Assembly (NCBI GenBank): GCA_002706765.1
Contig: PAJV01000078.1
Location: forward strand, 62,001-126,000
Direction of reading: 5' to 3'
Length of the DNA stretch: 64,000 bases
Source: Gimesia sp.
GTDB taxonomy: Bacteria; Planctomycetota; Planctomycetia; Planctomycetales; Planctomycetaceae
In this document: one piece after another, positions 46,505-56,038 of the stretch
How positions within the stretch are numbered: the first letter of the stretch is position 1
Layout: every line of letters starts with the position of its first letter
The notes under the pieces: generated by a model
Told to the model about the DNA's origin: nothing
What the model saw: the letters and a program-made list of their open reading frames with translations, nothing else
The model's database searches: none
Position numbers and translations under genes: made by a program

Positions 46505-48469
46505 ATGAGACTGACCTCTGAATTGAAGTCCCAAGGTGTGTTGCTGCTGCTGGCGATGCTGACGCTTTGTTCTCTGGCGACTCACCCGTTGTTCGCCGCT
46601 GATATTCCTGCCGATGACGCGGTTCCCTTCACAATTGAATCCCCTTTCGCCTGGAACCGCACCGATCGTTATGTGCCTCCGGATTTTGATTCTTTTTTCC
46701 CGGACGACATAGAAGGCGGCAAACAGCTCGATCTACTGCTGGAAGGCAAATTACAGGTGACGGGCATTGATGCGCGTCTGGCTTTGATTCGACGCGGTTT
46801 GCGGCATTGTACGAAGCATCGTACGACACTGTTAGGCCAGGTGGGAAATCAGTACATCTGGAACCGGAAGCAGCAGGATCCTCGCGCGATCGAACTCATG
46901 TATCACGCGAGTGCCAGCGATGATAGCGGAGTGGCGCATTACGCGATGTACCATGGCCCGACAGTGGTGTCGAATCGTTCGGCCAATCTGGTGCGGATGT
47001 TGATGGACAAATACCCGTCACTCGATGCGCAGATGCAGCAGCGGATCGCCTGGGGCATGCAGACTTATGGCGACAAAGAGCAGACGCGGAAGTTGCTGCT
47101 CGGACTGTTGAGTGATTATCAACGGTTGAATGATTCCACGATCGGGGCGGCGCTGGAAACTTACCAGGCTGTCTTCAAAGCAGACCCGCCGGAGGTGAGT
47201 CGTTTTAATGATGTGGGTTTGTGGGTGATCGTCTTTCATCGGAGTGATGTTTCTGCCACGCATCCCCGGGCCGCGGAGATTCTACGAGAAATGGTCGCAA
47301 AACCGTTGCGTGGTCAGGAGGAGATGTTGCTGGAATTTGTGACCCGCGTTAATGAGGGGCAGGAGACGGCAGTGGTCCTGCTGAAGGGGTTGAAGGCACG
47401 GCAGCTGCTGGTGGATTATCTTGAAAAACGGAATTATACGGAACTTGATTTCAACGAACTGTTTTCAGCACGGGTGCTGCAGGAGCGGCGACTTCAGGAG
47501 TTTGCGCGTTTTCTGCCGGAAGGGGCTCCTGCCAGCAGGTTGCCTGCTTACACGCGTCCCCCTGCAGACGAAACCTACGCTTATCGGGCACCAGAATTTG
47601 TGGCTCCCGATTATCAGTCTTACTTTGCAGATGATGTGCAGGCGGGCAGGAAACTGGATGAGTTGTTTGAAAATCGGGGAAAGCTGGAACTATCTGATCG
47701 CGAATTGCTGGAAGCGTTTCGACGCGGACTTCGTCATTCCTCTTCGCCGAATACGATGTTCGGGTGGATTTCCGGTGCACTGGGTTGGCCCCGTGATCCC
47801 CGTCTGACTGAAATCTTCTATCAGGCGCTTGATCCGAAAGGTCCCGAAGATGTGCGGAAAGCTGCCCTCTATTTTGGGTTTGGGCTGGGAACTGATAAGA
47901 CCAGTAATGTTTTGCGGGCCCTCTTTGATGTCTATATGGCTCCGCCGTTCGATGATACTACCAATCGAAACATGCGGTCGCGAATATTGTGGAGCGTACG
48001 CGATCATGAAGATGATAAATACTACTTGTCGACCCTGTTTGCAGAAGCGTTAAGCGAACATGCGAAGCTGTCCGATGTGGCGCTGCAACAGGCTGACAGT
48101 GCGTACAAACAGCTGACAGGCGAAGATCCACCGAATGCGAAAGAGTTTAGCTCGCGGGGCGTGTATCTTGTCATGTTCGGCTGTGAATCGACGAGCACGA
48201 TACCGGCTTCAAAGCAATACATTTCGCAAAGGCTGGGTGACTCCCCGCATCTCCTTACGAAAAAATTTCGGGAAGAGAAGGGAGAAGTCAGCGTCATGGT
48301 GCTCGTACGGGGAACTGCCGGTCTGAAGTGGATGATCCATAAGCTGCAGGAGCAGCCCGCGCTGCCCATCTATTTTGCAGGCCTGCTGACGCCGGAATTG
48401 ATCGAAAAAGGAGACCACCTGCAGGAGTTCAAAAAATATCTGCCAGTGGAACCTCCGGGTAAAAATTAA
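46505..48469 (+). CDS. Exported protein with two related domains, unknown function
   Basis: A 654-residue protein with a signal peptide (residues 8-32, LLLLAMLTLCSLATHPLFAAD). It is made of two similar halves. Each starts with a PP/AP-D-(F/Y)-x-S-(F/Y)-F-x-DD motif (VPPDFDSFFPDD; VAPDYQSYFADD), followed by an LxRRGLRH-type helix (LIRRGLRHCTKHR; AFRRGLRHSSSPN) and further helices. An internal duplication is therefore clear, and the halves end at about residues 340 and 640. I know no named family. It is downstream of dnaB but begins its own signal peptide at 46505 after GAGGGGG. It converges on putA with 16 bp between the stops. Confidence 0.7.
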   Translation: MRLTSELKSQGVLLLLAMLTLCSLATHPLFAADIPADDAVPFTIESPFAWNRTDRYVPPDFDSFFPDDIEGGKQLDLLLEGKLQVTGIDARLALIRRGLRHCTKHRTTLLGQVGNQYIWNRKQQDPRAIELMYHASASDDSGVAHYAMYHGPTVVSNRSANLVRMLMDKYPSLDAQMQQRIAWGMQTYGDKEQTRKLLLGLLSDYQRLNDSTIGAALETYQAVFKADPPEVSRFNDVGLWVIVFHRSDVSATHPRAAEILREMVAKPLRGQEEMLLEFVTRVNEGQETAVVLLKGLKARQLLVDYLEKRNYTELDFNELFSARVLQERRLQEFARFLPEGAPASRLPAYTRPPADETYAYRAPEFVAPDYQSYFADDVQAGRKLDELFENRGKLELSDRELLEAFRRGLRHSSSPNTMFGWISGALGWPRDPRLTEIFYQALDPKGPEDVRKAALYFGFGLGTDKTSNVLRALFDVYMAPPFDDTTNRNMRSRILWSVRDHEDDKYYLSTLFAEALSEHAKLSDVALQQADSAYKQLTGEDPPNAKEFSSRGVYLVMFGCESTSTIPASKQYISQRLGDSPHLLTKKFREEKGEVSVMVLVRGTAGLKWMIHKLQEQPALPIYFAGLLTPELIEKGDHLQEFKKYLPVEPPGKN

Positions 48470-48485
48470 CTCAGTTTGCCAGTTT

Positions 48486-51400
48486 TTAATCTTCTTCGTC
48501 GTCTTCACCAACTGCGGTAGGCGCAAAGCCGCGACGCATGGTATTTTCGGTGACGTTAACGGGAACCAGGAACTGCAGCAGGTAATCGGGTCCGCCGGTT
48601 TTGCTGCCCATGCCTGACATTTTGAAGCCGCCGAACGGGTGGCGTTCGACCATGGCGCCGGTGATATTGCGATTCAGGTAGATGTTGCCTGCCATCAGTT
48701 CCATGCGGGCTTTCTGCAGGTGAGCCGGGCTGCGACTGTAAATACCGGCAGTGAGGGCATAGGGTGTATCATTGGCGATGGTAATCGCTTCCTCAAAGTC
48801 ATCAGCTTTCATGACCGCCAGCACGGGGCCGAAGATTTCTTCCTGGGCGATCTGGCAGGTGGGGTCGACATCGGTGAAGATATGCGGGCCGACATAGTAG
48901 CCTTCTTCGTCCAGTTCCGAGGTATCGCAGGCCAGCGCGAGCGTGGCTTCTTCTTTGCCGATTTCGATGTATTCCAGAATTCGCTGTCGGGCCTCCTGAT
49001 CAATGACAGGTCCGACGATGGTGCCGGGATCTTCTGCGGGGCCGATCTTCAGGCTCCGGGTGGCTTCGACCAGACGGCTGACGAATGTGTCGTGAATGGA
49101 TTCGAGTACAATCACCCGCGAACAGGCCGAGCATTTCTGGCCGGCGTAGTTGAAGGCAGAATGAATCACGCCCAGCACGGCTTCGTCAAGGTCGGCGTCA
49201 TCATCGACTATGATGGCATTTTTGCCACCCATTTCTGCGACAACCCGTTTGACCATTTTCTGACGAATGTCGGTATTGGAAGCCGATTCATTGATCGCGA
49301 GACCCACATCACGTGAGCCGGTGAAAGTGATCATCTCGACATCCGGGCTGCCGACCAGTTCGGGGCCGACTTCTTCGCCGATCCCGGGCAGAAAATTGAC
49401 AACGCCATCGGGGATACCGGATTCGTGAATCAGGTCCATCAGCTTGGCAGCGACCACAGACGACTGTTCGGCGGGCTTCATGACGACCGTATTTCCCGTC
49501 ACCAGGGCGGCGGCAGTCATGCCTGTCAGAATCGCCAGAGGGAAGTTCCAGGGAGCGATGACGGCGACAGTTCCCCGGGGGCGATAGAAGTAAACGTTTT
49601 CTTCGCCGGGCACGTCACAATGCTGAGGGTTTGCCAGCTTACGCATCTGGTCGGCGTAGTACATGCAGAAGTCGATCGCTTCGACCACGTCGCCATCTGC
49701 TTCTTCCCAGGGTTTACCACATTCATAAACAATCCAGGCTGCCAGCTCAAAACGCTTGCGCCGCATGTTGGCTGCGATCAGTTCCAGGTATTCGGCGCGG
49801 TACTCGGGCTCGGTCTTAGACCAGCCGGGGAATGCGCGGCGGGCGGCGTCGATGGCGTCAATCGCATCGTCGGCGGAAGCGGATGAGATGGTTCCCAGTG
49901 ATTCCGAGAGATGCGAAGGATTGCGTGAGGTGAGCGTAGCTTTGGTATCAATGGCCCGTCCGTTGATCAGCAGTGGATACTCCTTACCGAACTGGTCTTC
50001 GACGGCTTCAAGTGCTTCACGCATTTTCTGGCGTGATTCTTCCAGACTGAAATCGGTCAGTGGTTCGTTCTGGAAATGCTTTTCTTCTGCGGACGCTTTT
50101 TTCCGTTTGGATTTGCTGGCGTGATCGGACGGGTTCATCATCAAGGTCTCCAGGTTGACGTGCTCGCTAAAGCTTTGTCGAAGGAATGAGTCGTTAGAAG
50201 TATTTTCCAGCAGGCGGCGGACGAGATAAGCCATGCCGGGAATCAGTTCGCCGAACGGCGTATAGATGCGGACCCGATGGCCCATCTCCGCAAAGACCTG
50301 CGCCTGTTCTTTGCCCATCCCGTACAGCATTTGAATCTCATACGCCGAAGGGGGGACATCCAGTTCGTGTGCGACGGCGATCGCGTATGCCAGGCTGCGC
50401 ATGTTGTGACTGCCAAACGCGGGTTTGAGCCACTCGAAGTTCTGCAGCAGGGTCAGCGTCAGTTTCTCGAAGTTCGCATCCGACTCCCATTTTTCCTGGA
50501 AGACGGGGATCGGCCAGTTACGGTACTGCGAGACGATCGTTTCGTAATCCCAGTAAGCGCCTTTGACAAGACGAACCCAGACGGGGGTCTTGCGTTTTTT
50601 TACCCATTTCAAGAGATCCAGCAGGTCGGCTTCCGCCTGGGGCTGGTAAGCCTGGATCACAATGCCGACGTTGTCAAAGTCGCGGAATTCGCTTTCCATC
50701 AGCGTCTGCTTGAAGATCTCCAGCGTGAGTGGCTTATAGGAATTCTGTTCCATGTCGACGTGCAGATAGGCATCGTACTTCATGGCATATCGCAGCAGTT
50801 TTCGCAACCGAGGTTGAACCGCCGCCATTGTGCCCACCGGATCGGTGGGTTTGAACTGGCTGCAGAGTGCAGAGAGCTTAATCGAAACATTGGTGCGGGG
50901 CAGGTGTCCCTGGTTATCCCAGTCAAGCTGCACATTTTCGGACCATTTGCGGACACGCGGTGCCAGGCCTCTGATCAGGTCAATGTAGGACTGCAGATAA
51001 GCTTCGGCTTCCACTTCACTGATGACGGCCTCACCCAGCAGATCCAATGTGAAGGTGAAGTTCTCACTGCGGAGTCGATCGACGGTGCGGTGGACTTCAT
51101 CGACCGAAGAGCCCGCAATAAAGCGGCTGGCCATCCGGCGGGCATTGGAGCGGGCGTTCAGGGCGAGGGCACGTCCGAGAACCGAATTTGGTGTCGAAAG
51201 TTCCAGGCCGATACGGGCCGCCCAGGGGAGATGCTTACGGACATCTTCAAAATATTCGTGCAGGTGCCTGACGATCGATTCATGAGAGCGGAGCATGGGC
51301 AGCACATCCACAAAGCGGAACATCTGCACTTTGACGGACTCGTCGGCCATCGCCCAGGAGAGAATTCGATCGTCCCACCAGTGTTTTTCGAACATCGTCG

Positions 51401-51500
51401 GTTCGCGGCGTTCGAGCAGACCCCAGATCTGCTCGCCCAGCTCCTGCGTTCGCTGTTCAAAATTCTGATTCGAGATGGAAGTCGCTTTTTTTCGTGCCAC
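48486..51500 (-). CDS. putA: Bifunctional proline dehydrogenase / glutamate semialdehyde dehydrogenase
   Basis: A 1004-residue enzyme oxidising proline to glutamate in two steps. The FAD-dependent proline dehydrogenase barrel lies at about residues 140-450 (NVSIKLSALCSQF, VHVDMEQNSYK-like segment, GVIQAYQPQAEADL-like strand, WVRLVKGAYWDYE). The aldehyde dehydrogenase is at about 530-985, with FTGSRDVG, EMGGKNAIIVDDDAD, and the catalytic cysteine in AGQKCSACSR. There is no N-terminal ribbon-helix-helix, so it does not bind DNA as the E. coli PutA does. The start is GTG at 51500. The acidic tail (DDEED) is unusual. Confidence 0.93.
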   Translation of the reverse strand: MARKKATSISNQNFEQRTQELGEQIWGLLERREPTMFEKHWWDDRILSWAMADESVKVQMFRFVDVLPMLRSHESIVRHLHEYFEDVRKHLPWAARIGLELSTPNSVLGRALALNARSNARRMASRFIAGSSVDEVHRTVDRLRSENFTFTLDLLGEAVISEVEAEAYLQSYIDLIRGLAPRVRKWSENVQLDWDNQGHLPRTNVSIKLSALCSQFKPTDPVGTMAAVQPRLRKLLRYAMKYDAYLHVDMEQNSYKPLTLEIFKQTLMESEFRDFDNVGIVIQAYQPQAEADLLDLLKWVKKRKTPVWVRLVKGAYWDYETIVSQYRNWPIPVFQEKWESDANFEKLTLTLLQNFEWLKPAFGSHNMRSLAYAIAVAHELDVPPSAYEIQMLYGMGKEQAQVFAEMGHRVRIYTPFGELIPGMAYLVRRLLENTSNDSFLRQSFSEHVNLETLMMNPSDHASKSKRKKASAEEKHFQNEPLTDFSLEESRQKMREALEAVEDQFGKEYPLLINGRAIDTKATLTSRNPSHLSESLGTISSASADDAIDAIDAARRAFPGWSKTEPEYRAEYLELIAANMRRKRFELAAWIVYECGKPWEEADGDVVEAIDFCMYYADQMRKLANPQHCDVPGEENVYFYRPRGTVAVIAPWNFPLAILTGMTAAALVTGNTVVMKPAEQSSVVAAKLMDLIHESGIPDGVVNFLPGIGEEVGPELVGSPDVEMITFTGSRDVGLAINESASNTDIRQKMVKRVVAEMGGKNAIIVDDDADLDEAVLGVIHSAFNYAGQKCSACSRVIVLESIHDTFVSRLVEATRSLKIGPAEDPGTIVGPVIDQEARQRILEYIEIGKEEATLALACDTSELDEEGYYVGPHIFTDVDPTCQIAQEEIFGPVLAVMKADDFEEAITIANDTPYALTAGIYSRSPAHLQKARMELMAGNIYLNRNITGAMVERHPFGGFKMSGMGSKTGGPDYLLQFLVPVNVTENTMRRGFAPTAVGEDDEED

Positions 51501-52001
51501 TTATATAACCTGCCTCTGAGTGCAGACTGCACTTTCTGTGTCGCGGTATTAATGTTGATCTGAGACCACTGGACAGGGCAGCTAACTGGCGGAAAGGCCC
51601 GATTTAACGACATCCTGTCAGTAATACTCTTACGTTAACACTCCCTTGAGTGTTGGGGGGCTGGCCTCTCGTCTTACAGGCCTTTGTGGCCCGAAATATT
51701 CTTATATGATGTTTACTGCAAGCAGGTTACCAAATCCGCATAGGCGAGGTAAGTCTTGCGGGTCAGGCAATCGGAACTTTTCTGCTTCGTTGAGCGAGAA
51801 TCGGCCTTGCCAGACGGGAGAGAGGCTTTATTCTCAAGGAAATTATAAAATTAAGAAATTAGGCTGCCTGTTCCTCTTTGGTTGCATTGATGTTAGTTGA
51901 CAGGTGACTGATAATGAAGCCAAAGTGACACTCAATGACCACTCAGAGACTCGCCTTGAATCATTGGTGGTCAGGACAATTAGGAGAGGGATGAACCTGC
52001 G
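51501..52001. other. Divergent intergenic region, 501 bp
   Basis: No supported gene. A stem AACACTC-CCTT-GAGTGTT lies at 51637-51654, followed by GGGGGG rather than T, so it is not a standard terminator. It could be an operator or a transcript-start hairpin for either putA or the molybdenum hydroxylase genes. Confidence 0.45.
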
Positions 52002-52871
52002 ATGCGTGACTTTGAATACGAAGCCCCGACTTCACTGGCAGATGCCGTCGGTCTGCTGGCCAGAAGTAACGGAAATGCCCGCCCGCTCGCGGGGGGAACC
52101 GATTTAATTGACCATGTGCGTACCGGTCGGTTGTCGACCGACCTGATTGTCGATCTGAAAAAGATCCCGGAACTCATGGCGCTGGAACTGAATGACGCAG
52201 GCCTGCGTCTGGGAGCTGCAGTTCCCTGTTACCAGATCTACAGTCATGCGGGAATACTCGAAAACTATACGGCGATTGCGGACAGCAGTAATATCATCGG
52301 TGGCATGCAGATTCAGAACCGGGCCAGCGTCGGCGGGAACCTGGCGAACGCGGGTGCCGCTGCAGACTCCACTCCGGCATTGATCGCCCTGGAAGCAACG
52401 GTAGTGATTCAGGGGCCTGCAGGAAGCAGAGAAATTCCCGTGGATCAGTTCTGTACCGGACCGGGCAAGAATGTCCTGGAACCGGGCGAGATTATTGTCG
52501 AACTCAAATTTCCACCGCGGCCTGGGCATAGCGGCTCGCATTACCGGCGGTTCATTCCCCGGAATGAAATGGACATCGCTGTGGTCGGCGTGGGGGCCTC
52601 CGTGGTTCTGGACGAGAGTGGCGAAAACTTCGTCTCCGCCCGCATTGGTCTGGGAGCCGTTGCTGCGAAACCATTTTATGCCCAGGAAGCCAGCGAACTG
52701 CTGGCAGGCCAGCCTGTGAATGATGAGACGATCAAAAAAGCAGGAGAGGCGGCACGGTCCGTGATTAAGCCGATTACGGACATGCGGGGAACCGAAGAGT
52801 TCCGCCTGCATGTGACAGGCGTGCTCACCGAACGTGTCTTGAAAAAAGCGGTCGAACGTGCTCGCGGTTAA
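52002..52871 (+). CDS. FAD-binding subunit of a molybdenum hydroxylase
   Basis: A 289-residue medium (M) subunit of the xanthine dehydrogenase/CO dehydrogenase family. The N-terminal FAD fold shows ARPLAGGTDLIDHVRTG, and NRASVGGNLANAGAAAD gives the second FAD segment. The C-terminal domain ends with KKAVERARG. The ATG at 52002 follows GAGAGGGATG. It is first in the order FAD, 2Fe-2S, Mo subunit, followed by a MoaD-like gene. It passes electrons from the 2Fe-2S centre to the final acceptor. Confidence 0.92.
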   Translation: MRDFEYEAPTSLADAVGLLARSNGNARPLAGGTDLIDHVRTGRLSTDLIVDLKKIPELMALELNDAGLRLGAAVPCYQIYSHAGILENYTAIADSSNIIGGMQIQNRASVGGNLANAGAAADSTPALIALEATVVIQGPAGSREIPVDQFCTGPGKNVLEPGEIIVELKFPPRPGHSGSHYRRFIPRNEMDIAVVGVGASVVLDESGENFVSARIGLGAVAAKPFYAQEASELLAGQPVNDETIKKAGEAARSVIKPITDMRGTEEFRLHVTGVLTERVLKKAVERARG

Positions 52872-52942
52872 TTCCTCAACTGACTGCTGTCTCACTCAAT
52901 CAACAAAATATTAATAGATCATTTTTGAATAAGGACTTTTCG

Positions 52943-53449
52943 ATGGCGAAGAAACGGATCGTAACCGCGACTGTCAATGGGCGGGAAGAGGAATTCCTCT
53001 GTCAGCCACGGCAGACATTGCTCGAAGTCTTACGAAACACACTGGGTTTGACCGGCGCCAAAGAAGGTTGCTCGAACGGTAACTGTGGCGCCTGTTCCGT
53101 GGTGATTGACGGGAAAGCCGTCAATACCTGCATGGTGCTGGCTGTCGAAGCAGAAGGTGCCAATATTGAAACGATTGAAGGCCTGGCGCCCGTCGATGGA
53201 CTGGACCCGCTGCAGGAAGCGTTTCTGGAAAACGCGGCACTGCAGTGTGGCATCTGCACTCCCGGTTTTATCATGTCTGCCAAAGCGTTTCTGGATGAGA
53301 ATCCGAACCCGACCGAAGAAGAAATTCGTTTTTCGATGGCGGGCAATCTGTGTCGTTGCACCGGTTACGACAAGATCGTGCGTGCCATCCAGCAGGCTGC
53401 AGAAACACGATGTGCTCAATCTGCCTCATGTGAGAAGGAGACTGTCTAA
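52943..53449 (+). CDS. 2Fe-2S subunit of a molybdenum hydroxylase
   Basis: A 168-residue small subunit. The N-terminal plant-type 2Fe-2S domain has GCSNGNCGACSVVIDGKAVN, with the fourth Cys in NTC. The C-terminal helical 2Fe-2S domain has CGICTPGFIM and NLCRCTGY. I use the ATG at 52943, with AAGGA seven bases before it, over a TTG at 52925. It overlaps the Mo subunit start by one base (TAATG). Confidence 0.95.
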   Translation: MAKKRIVTATVNGREEEFLCQPRQTLLEVLRNTLGLTGAKEGCSNGNCGACSVVIDGKAVNTCMVLAVEAEGANIETIEGLAPVDGLDPLQEAFLENAALQCGICTPGFIMSAKAFLDENPNPTEEEIRFSMAGNLCRCTGYDKIVRAIQQAAETRCAQSASCEKETV

Positions 53450-55743
53450 TGGCGACCATTGATGAAACCAGAACCGCAGAAGGTAGCGAAGAGACTCCTA
53501 AATATAAAGTGATCGGTACCCGGCCGATTCGTCATGACGGATCAGACAAGGTCACCGGCCGTGCGTTGTACGGTGCGGATATCAAAGTCAAAGGCATGAT
53601 CTTTGGCGCGGTGCTGCGGAGCCCGCATGCGCATGCGAATATTAAATCGATTGATACCTCAAAAGCCGAAGCTTTCCCGGGTGTGCGCGCCGTTGTCACC
53701 AGTGCGGATCTGCCGGAACCCGGTGATAAAATTGCCGAGCTGGGGGAAGGGGCTGTCGTCCTGAACCATCTCAGCAGTAACAATCTGGCCCGCACCAAGG
53801 TGCTTTACAAAGGACACGCAGTTGCTGCGGTTGCTGCCGACAATCTGCATATCGCACAGGAAGCAGCCAGCCTGATCGAAGTCGAATATGAAGTTCTGCC
53901 TCCCGTGATGAATGTGCTGAAAGCGATGGAAGATGACGCGCCTGTTTTGAATCCGGATGTGCGGACGGAAGAAGCCTCCACAGGCGAAACAGGGGACAAG
54001 CCGAGTAATATCGCCAAGCATATCGTGTTTGAAAAAGGGGATCTCGAAAAAGGATTCGCCGACGCCAAATATGTTGTCGAACGCGAATTTCGCACATCGA
54101 CCGTGCACCAGGGTTATATCGAACCGCACGTTGCGACCGTATTGTGGAACAACGATGGTCAAATTACCGTCTGGACTCCGACGCAAGGCACGTTTTCGGT
54201 TCGCTCGCAGATGGCAGAGTTATTGCATGTGCCCCTGGCCCGCGTGAAAGTGGTCCCTGCAGAAATTGGCGGGGGATTTGGTGGCAAGATTTCCGTTTAT
54301 CTCGCACCAGCGGCTGCCGTCTTATCCCGTAAAGCAGGGGTTCCCGTTCAAATTGTGATGGACCGGGCAGACGTGCTGCAGGCAACCGGCCCTACTCCCG
54401 GTTCCTTTATCAGAATCAAGATGGGCGTCGATGCAGACGGACGTCTCACCGCTGCCGAGGCCTGGATGGCTTATGAAGCAGGCGGTTATCCCGGTTCTCC
54501 GATTGGTGCCGGCGCCATGTGTGTCTTCTCCTGTTACGATATTCCCAATGGTCGCGTCGAAGGTTATGACGTCTGCGTCAACAAGCCCCGTACCAACGCG
54601 TATCGCGCGCCGGGAGCGACCAACGCTGCCTTTGCCACGGAGACCGTGGTGGATGAACTGTGCGAACAGATGGGCATGTCCCCCCTGGAATTCCGTCTGT
54701 TGAATGCTTCGAAAGAAGGAACCCGCCGCATAGACGGGGTGACGTATCCCCGCATCGGTCTGGTGGAAACGCTGGAAGCGATCAAAAACAGCGAGCATTA
54801 TAATACGCCGCTGACCGGTGAAAATCAGGGACGGGGCATTGGTTCCGGTTTCTGGTTCAATGCGGGTCTGAAATCGGCCGTGACCGCGACCGTCAACTCG
54901 GATGGTTCGGTTGGTCTACTGGAAGGTTCTACCGATATCGGCGGCTCACGCACCGCGATTGCCATGCAGTTCGCAGAGGCAATCGGGCTGGCAGCGGAAG
55001 ACATCAAACCGGCCGTGGTGGATACAGACAGCGTAGGCTATACCGACGTGACCGGCGGAAGCCGCGTGACCTACGCGACAGGCTGGGCCGCTTATGAAGC
55101 TGCTCAGGATCTGAAGCGCCAGATCGTCAGCCGGGCAGCTGAGCTGTGGGAAGTGGATCCGGATCTCGTGTCTTACGAAGATGGTTCAGTCATTGGCCCC
55201 GACAAATCCATGACCTTCAAGGAGATTGCCATCGAATTATCTCTGGGAGGTGAGCCGCTGGTGGGGCGTGGTGTTTCCAATCATAACGAACCTGGCGGCG
55301 CCTTTGGTACGCACCTGGTCGATGTGGAAGTCGATCCTGATACCGGCAAAGTTGATATTCTGCGTTACACCGCGGCCCAGGACTGTGGAACAGCAATTCA
55401 TCCTGCGTATGTCGAAGGACAGATTCAGGGGGGCGCGGTACAGGGAATTGGCTGGGGGTTGAATGAAGAATACTGGTATGACGAAGCAGGCAGCATGCGA
55501 AATGCCAACTTCCTCGACTATCGGATCCCGACCTGTTATGACCTGCCGATGATCGATCCGATTATCGTGGAAGTGCCCAACCCGGGGCATCCCTATGGTG
55601 TGCGGGGCGTGGGGGAAGTTCCCATCGTACCGCCGCCAGCGGCCCTGGAAGCGGCCATTTATGACGCGGTCGGCGTGCGAATGTATGAACTGCCGATGTC
55701 ACCGCCGCGGGTTCTGCATGAACTGTTGAAGAAAGAATCCTGA
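53449..55743 (+). CDS. Molybdopterin-binding subunit, xanthine dehydrogenase family
   Basis: A 764-residue large subunit. Marks are the ald/xan fold start RPIRHDGSDKVTGRALYGADI, VPAEIGGGFGGKIS, KPRTNAYRAPGATNAAFATE, and the catalytic glutamate in VRGVGEVPIVPPPAALEAA. The cysteine loop AYXCSFR of CO dehydrogenase is absent, so it is not a CO oxidiser. Substrate is unknown; purines, aldehydes or aromatic acids are all possible. It is translationally coupled to the 2Fe-2S subunit. Confidence 0.93.
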   Translation: MATIDETRTAEGSEETPKYKVIGTRPIRHDGSDKVTGRALYGADIKVKGMIFGAVLRSPHAHANIKSIDTSKAEAFPGVRAVVTSADLPEPGDKIAELGEGAVVLNHLSSNNLARTKVLYKGHAVAAVAADNLHIAQEAASLIEVEYEVLPPVMNVLKAMEDDAPVLNPDVRTEEASTGETGDKPSNIAKHIVFEKGDLEKGFADAKYVVEREFRTSTVHQGYIEPHVATVLWNNDGQITVWTPTQGTFSVRSQMAELLHVPLARVKVVPAEIGGGFGGKISVYLAPAAAVLSRKAGVPVQIVMDRADVLQATGPTPGSFIRIKMGVDADGRLTAAEAWMAYEAGGYPGSPIGAGAMCVFSCYDIPNGRVEGYDVCVNKPRTNAYRAPGATNAAFATETVVDELCEQMGMSPLEFRLLNASKEGTRRIDGVTYPRIGLVETLEAIKNSEHYNTPLTGENQGRGIGSGFWFNAGLKSAVTATVNSDGSVGLLEGSTDIGGSRTAIAMQFAEAIGLAAEDIKPAVVDTDSVGYTDVTGGSRVTYATGWAAYEAAQDLKRQIVSRAAELWEVDPDLVSYEDGSVIGPDKSMTFKEIAIELSLGGEPLVGRGVSNHNEPGGAFGTHLVDVEVDPDTGKVDILRYTAAQDCGTAIHPAYVEGQIQGGAVQGIGWGLNEEYWYDEAGSMRNANFLDYRIPTCYDLPMIDPIIVEVPNPGHPYGVRGVGEVPIVPPPAALEAAIYDAVGVRMYELPMSPPRVLHELLKKES

Positions 55744-55761
55744 TCAGGAACGGAAGCTGCT

Positions 55762-56025
55762 ATGCCTCGTCTGTTTATTCCACCGCTGCTCAAACCCTAT
55801 TGCAAAGGAGCAGCGGAAGCCGTCGTGGAAGGGACCACCGTCAGGGAGGCGGTGGAGTCTTTAGACGAAATGTATCCCGGCGTCAAAGAACGACTCTGCC
55901 CTGAGGGCACACTCAGGGCGGGGCTCGCAGTCACCGTCGACCAGAACGTGACCCCTCGCGGCCTGTCTGAAAAGGTGACACCCGAAAGTGAAATCCATTT
56001 TCTCCCCGCAATCGGCGGCGGGTGA
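55762..56025 (+). CDS. MoaD/ThiS-family sulfur carrier-like protein
   Basis: An 87-residue ubiquitin-fold protein (MPRLFIPPLLKPYCKGAAEA, TTVREAVESLDEMYPGVKERL) with the C-terminal IGGG needed for adenylation and thiocarboxylation. It starts 18 bp after the Mo subunit stop, so it is probably in the same operon. MoaD carries sulfur into molybdopterin; some xanthine-dehydrogenase operons carry related proteins. No MoaE, MoeB or XdhC is next to it in this window. Acting in cofactor supply for this enzyme is inference. Confidence 0.85.
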   Translation: MPRLFIPPLLKPYCKGAAEAVVEGTTVREAVESLDEMYPGVKERLCPEGTLRAGLAVTVDQNVTPRGLSEKVTPESEIHFLPAIGGG

Positions 56026-56038
56026 GCAGAATTAAAAC

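Noticed and set aside
50277-51563. A 428-codon plus-strand frame opposite putA
   Set aside because: It is antisense to a clearly conserved enzyme and shows no family features; a composition shadow.
51637-51654. Terminator upstream of the molybdenum hydroxylase genes
   Set aside because: The stem is followed by G residues, not T, and lies between divergent genes.
53449-55743. Carbon monoxide dehydrogenase large subunit
   Set aside because: The active-site loop AYXCSFR is absent; it is a general xanthine dehydrogenase family member.
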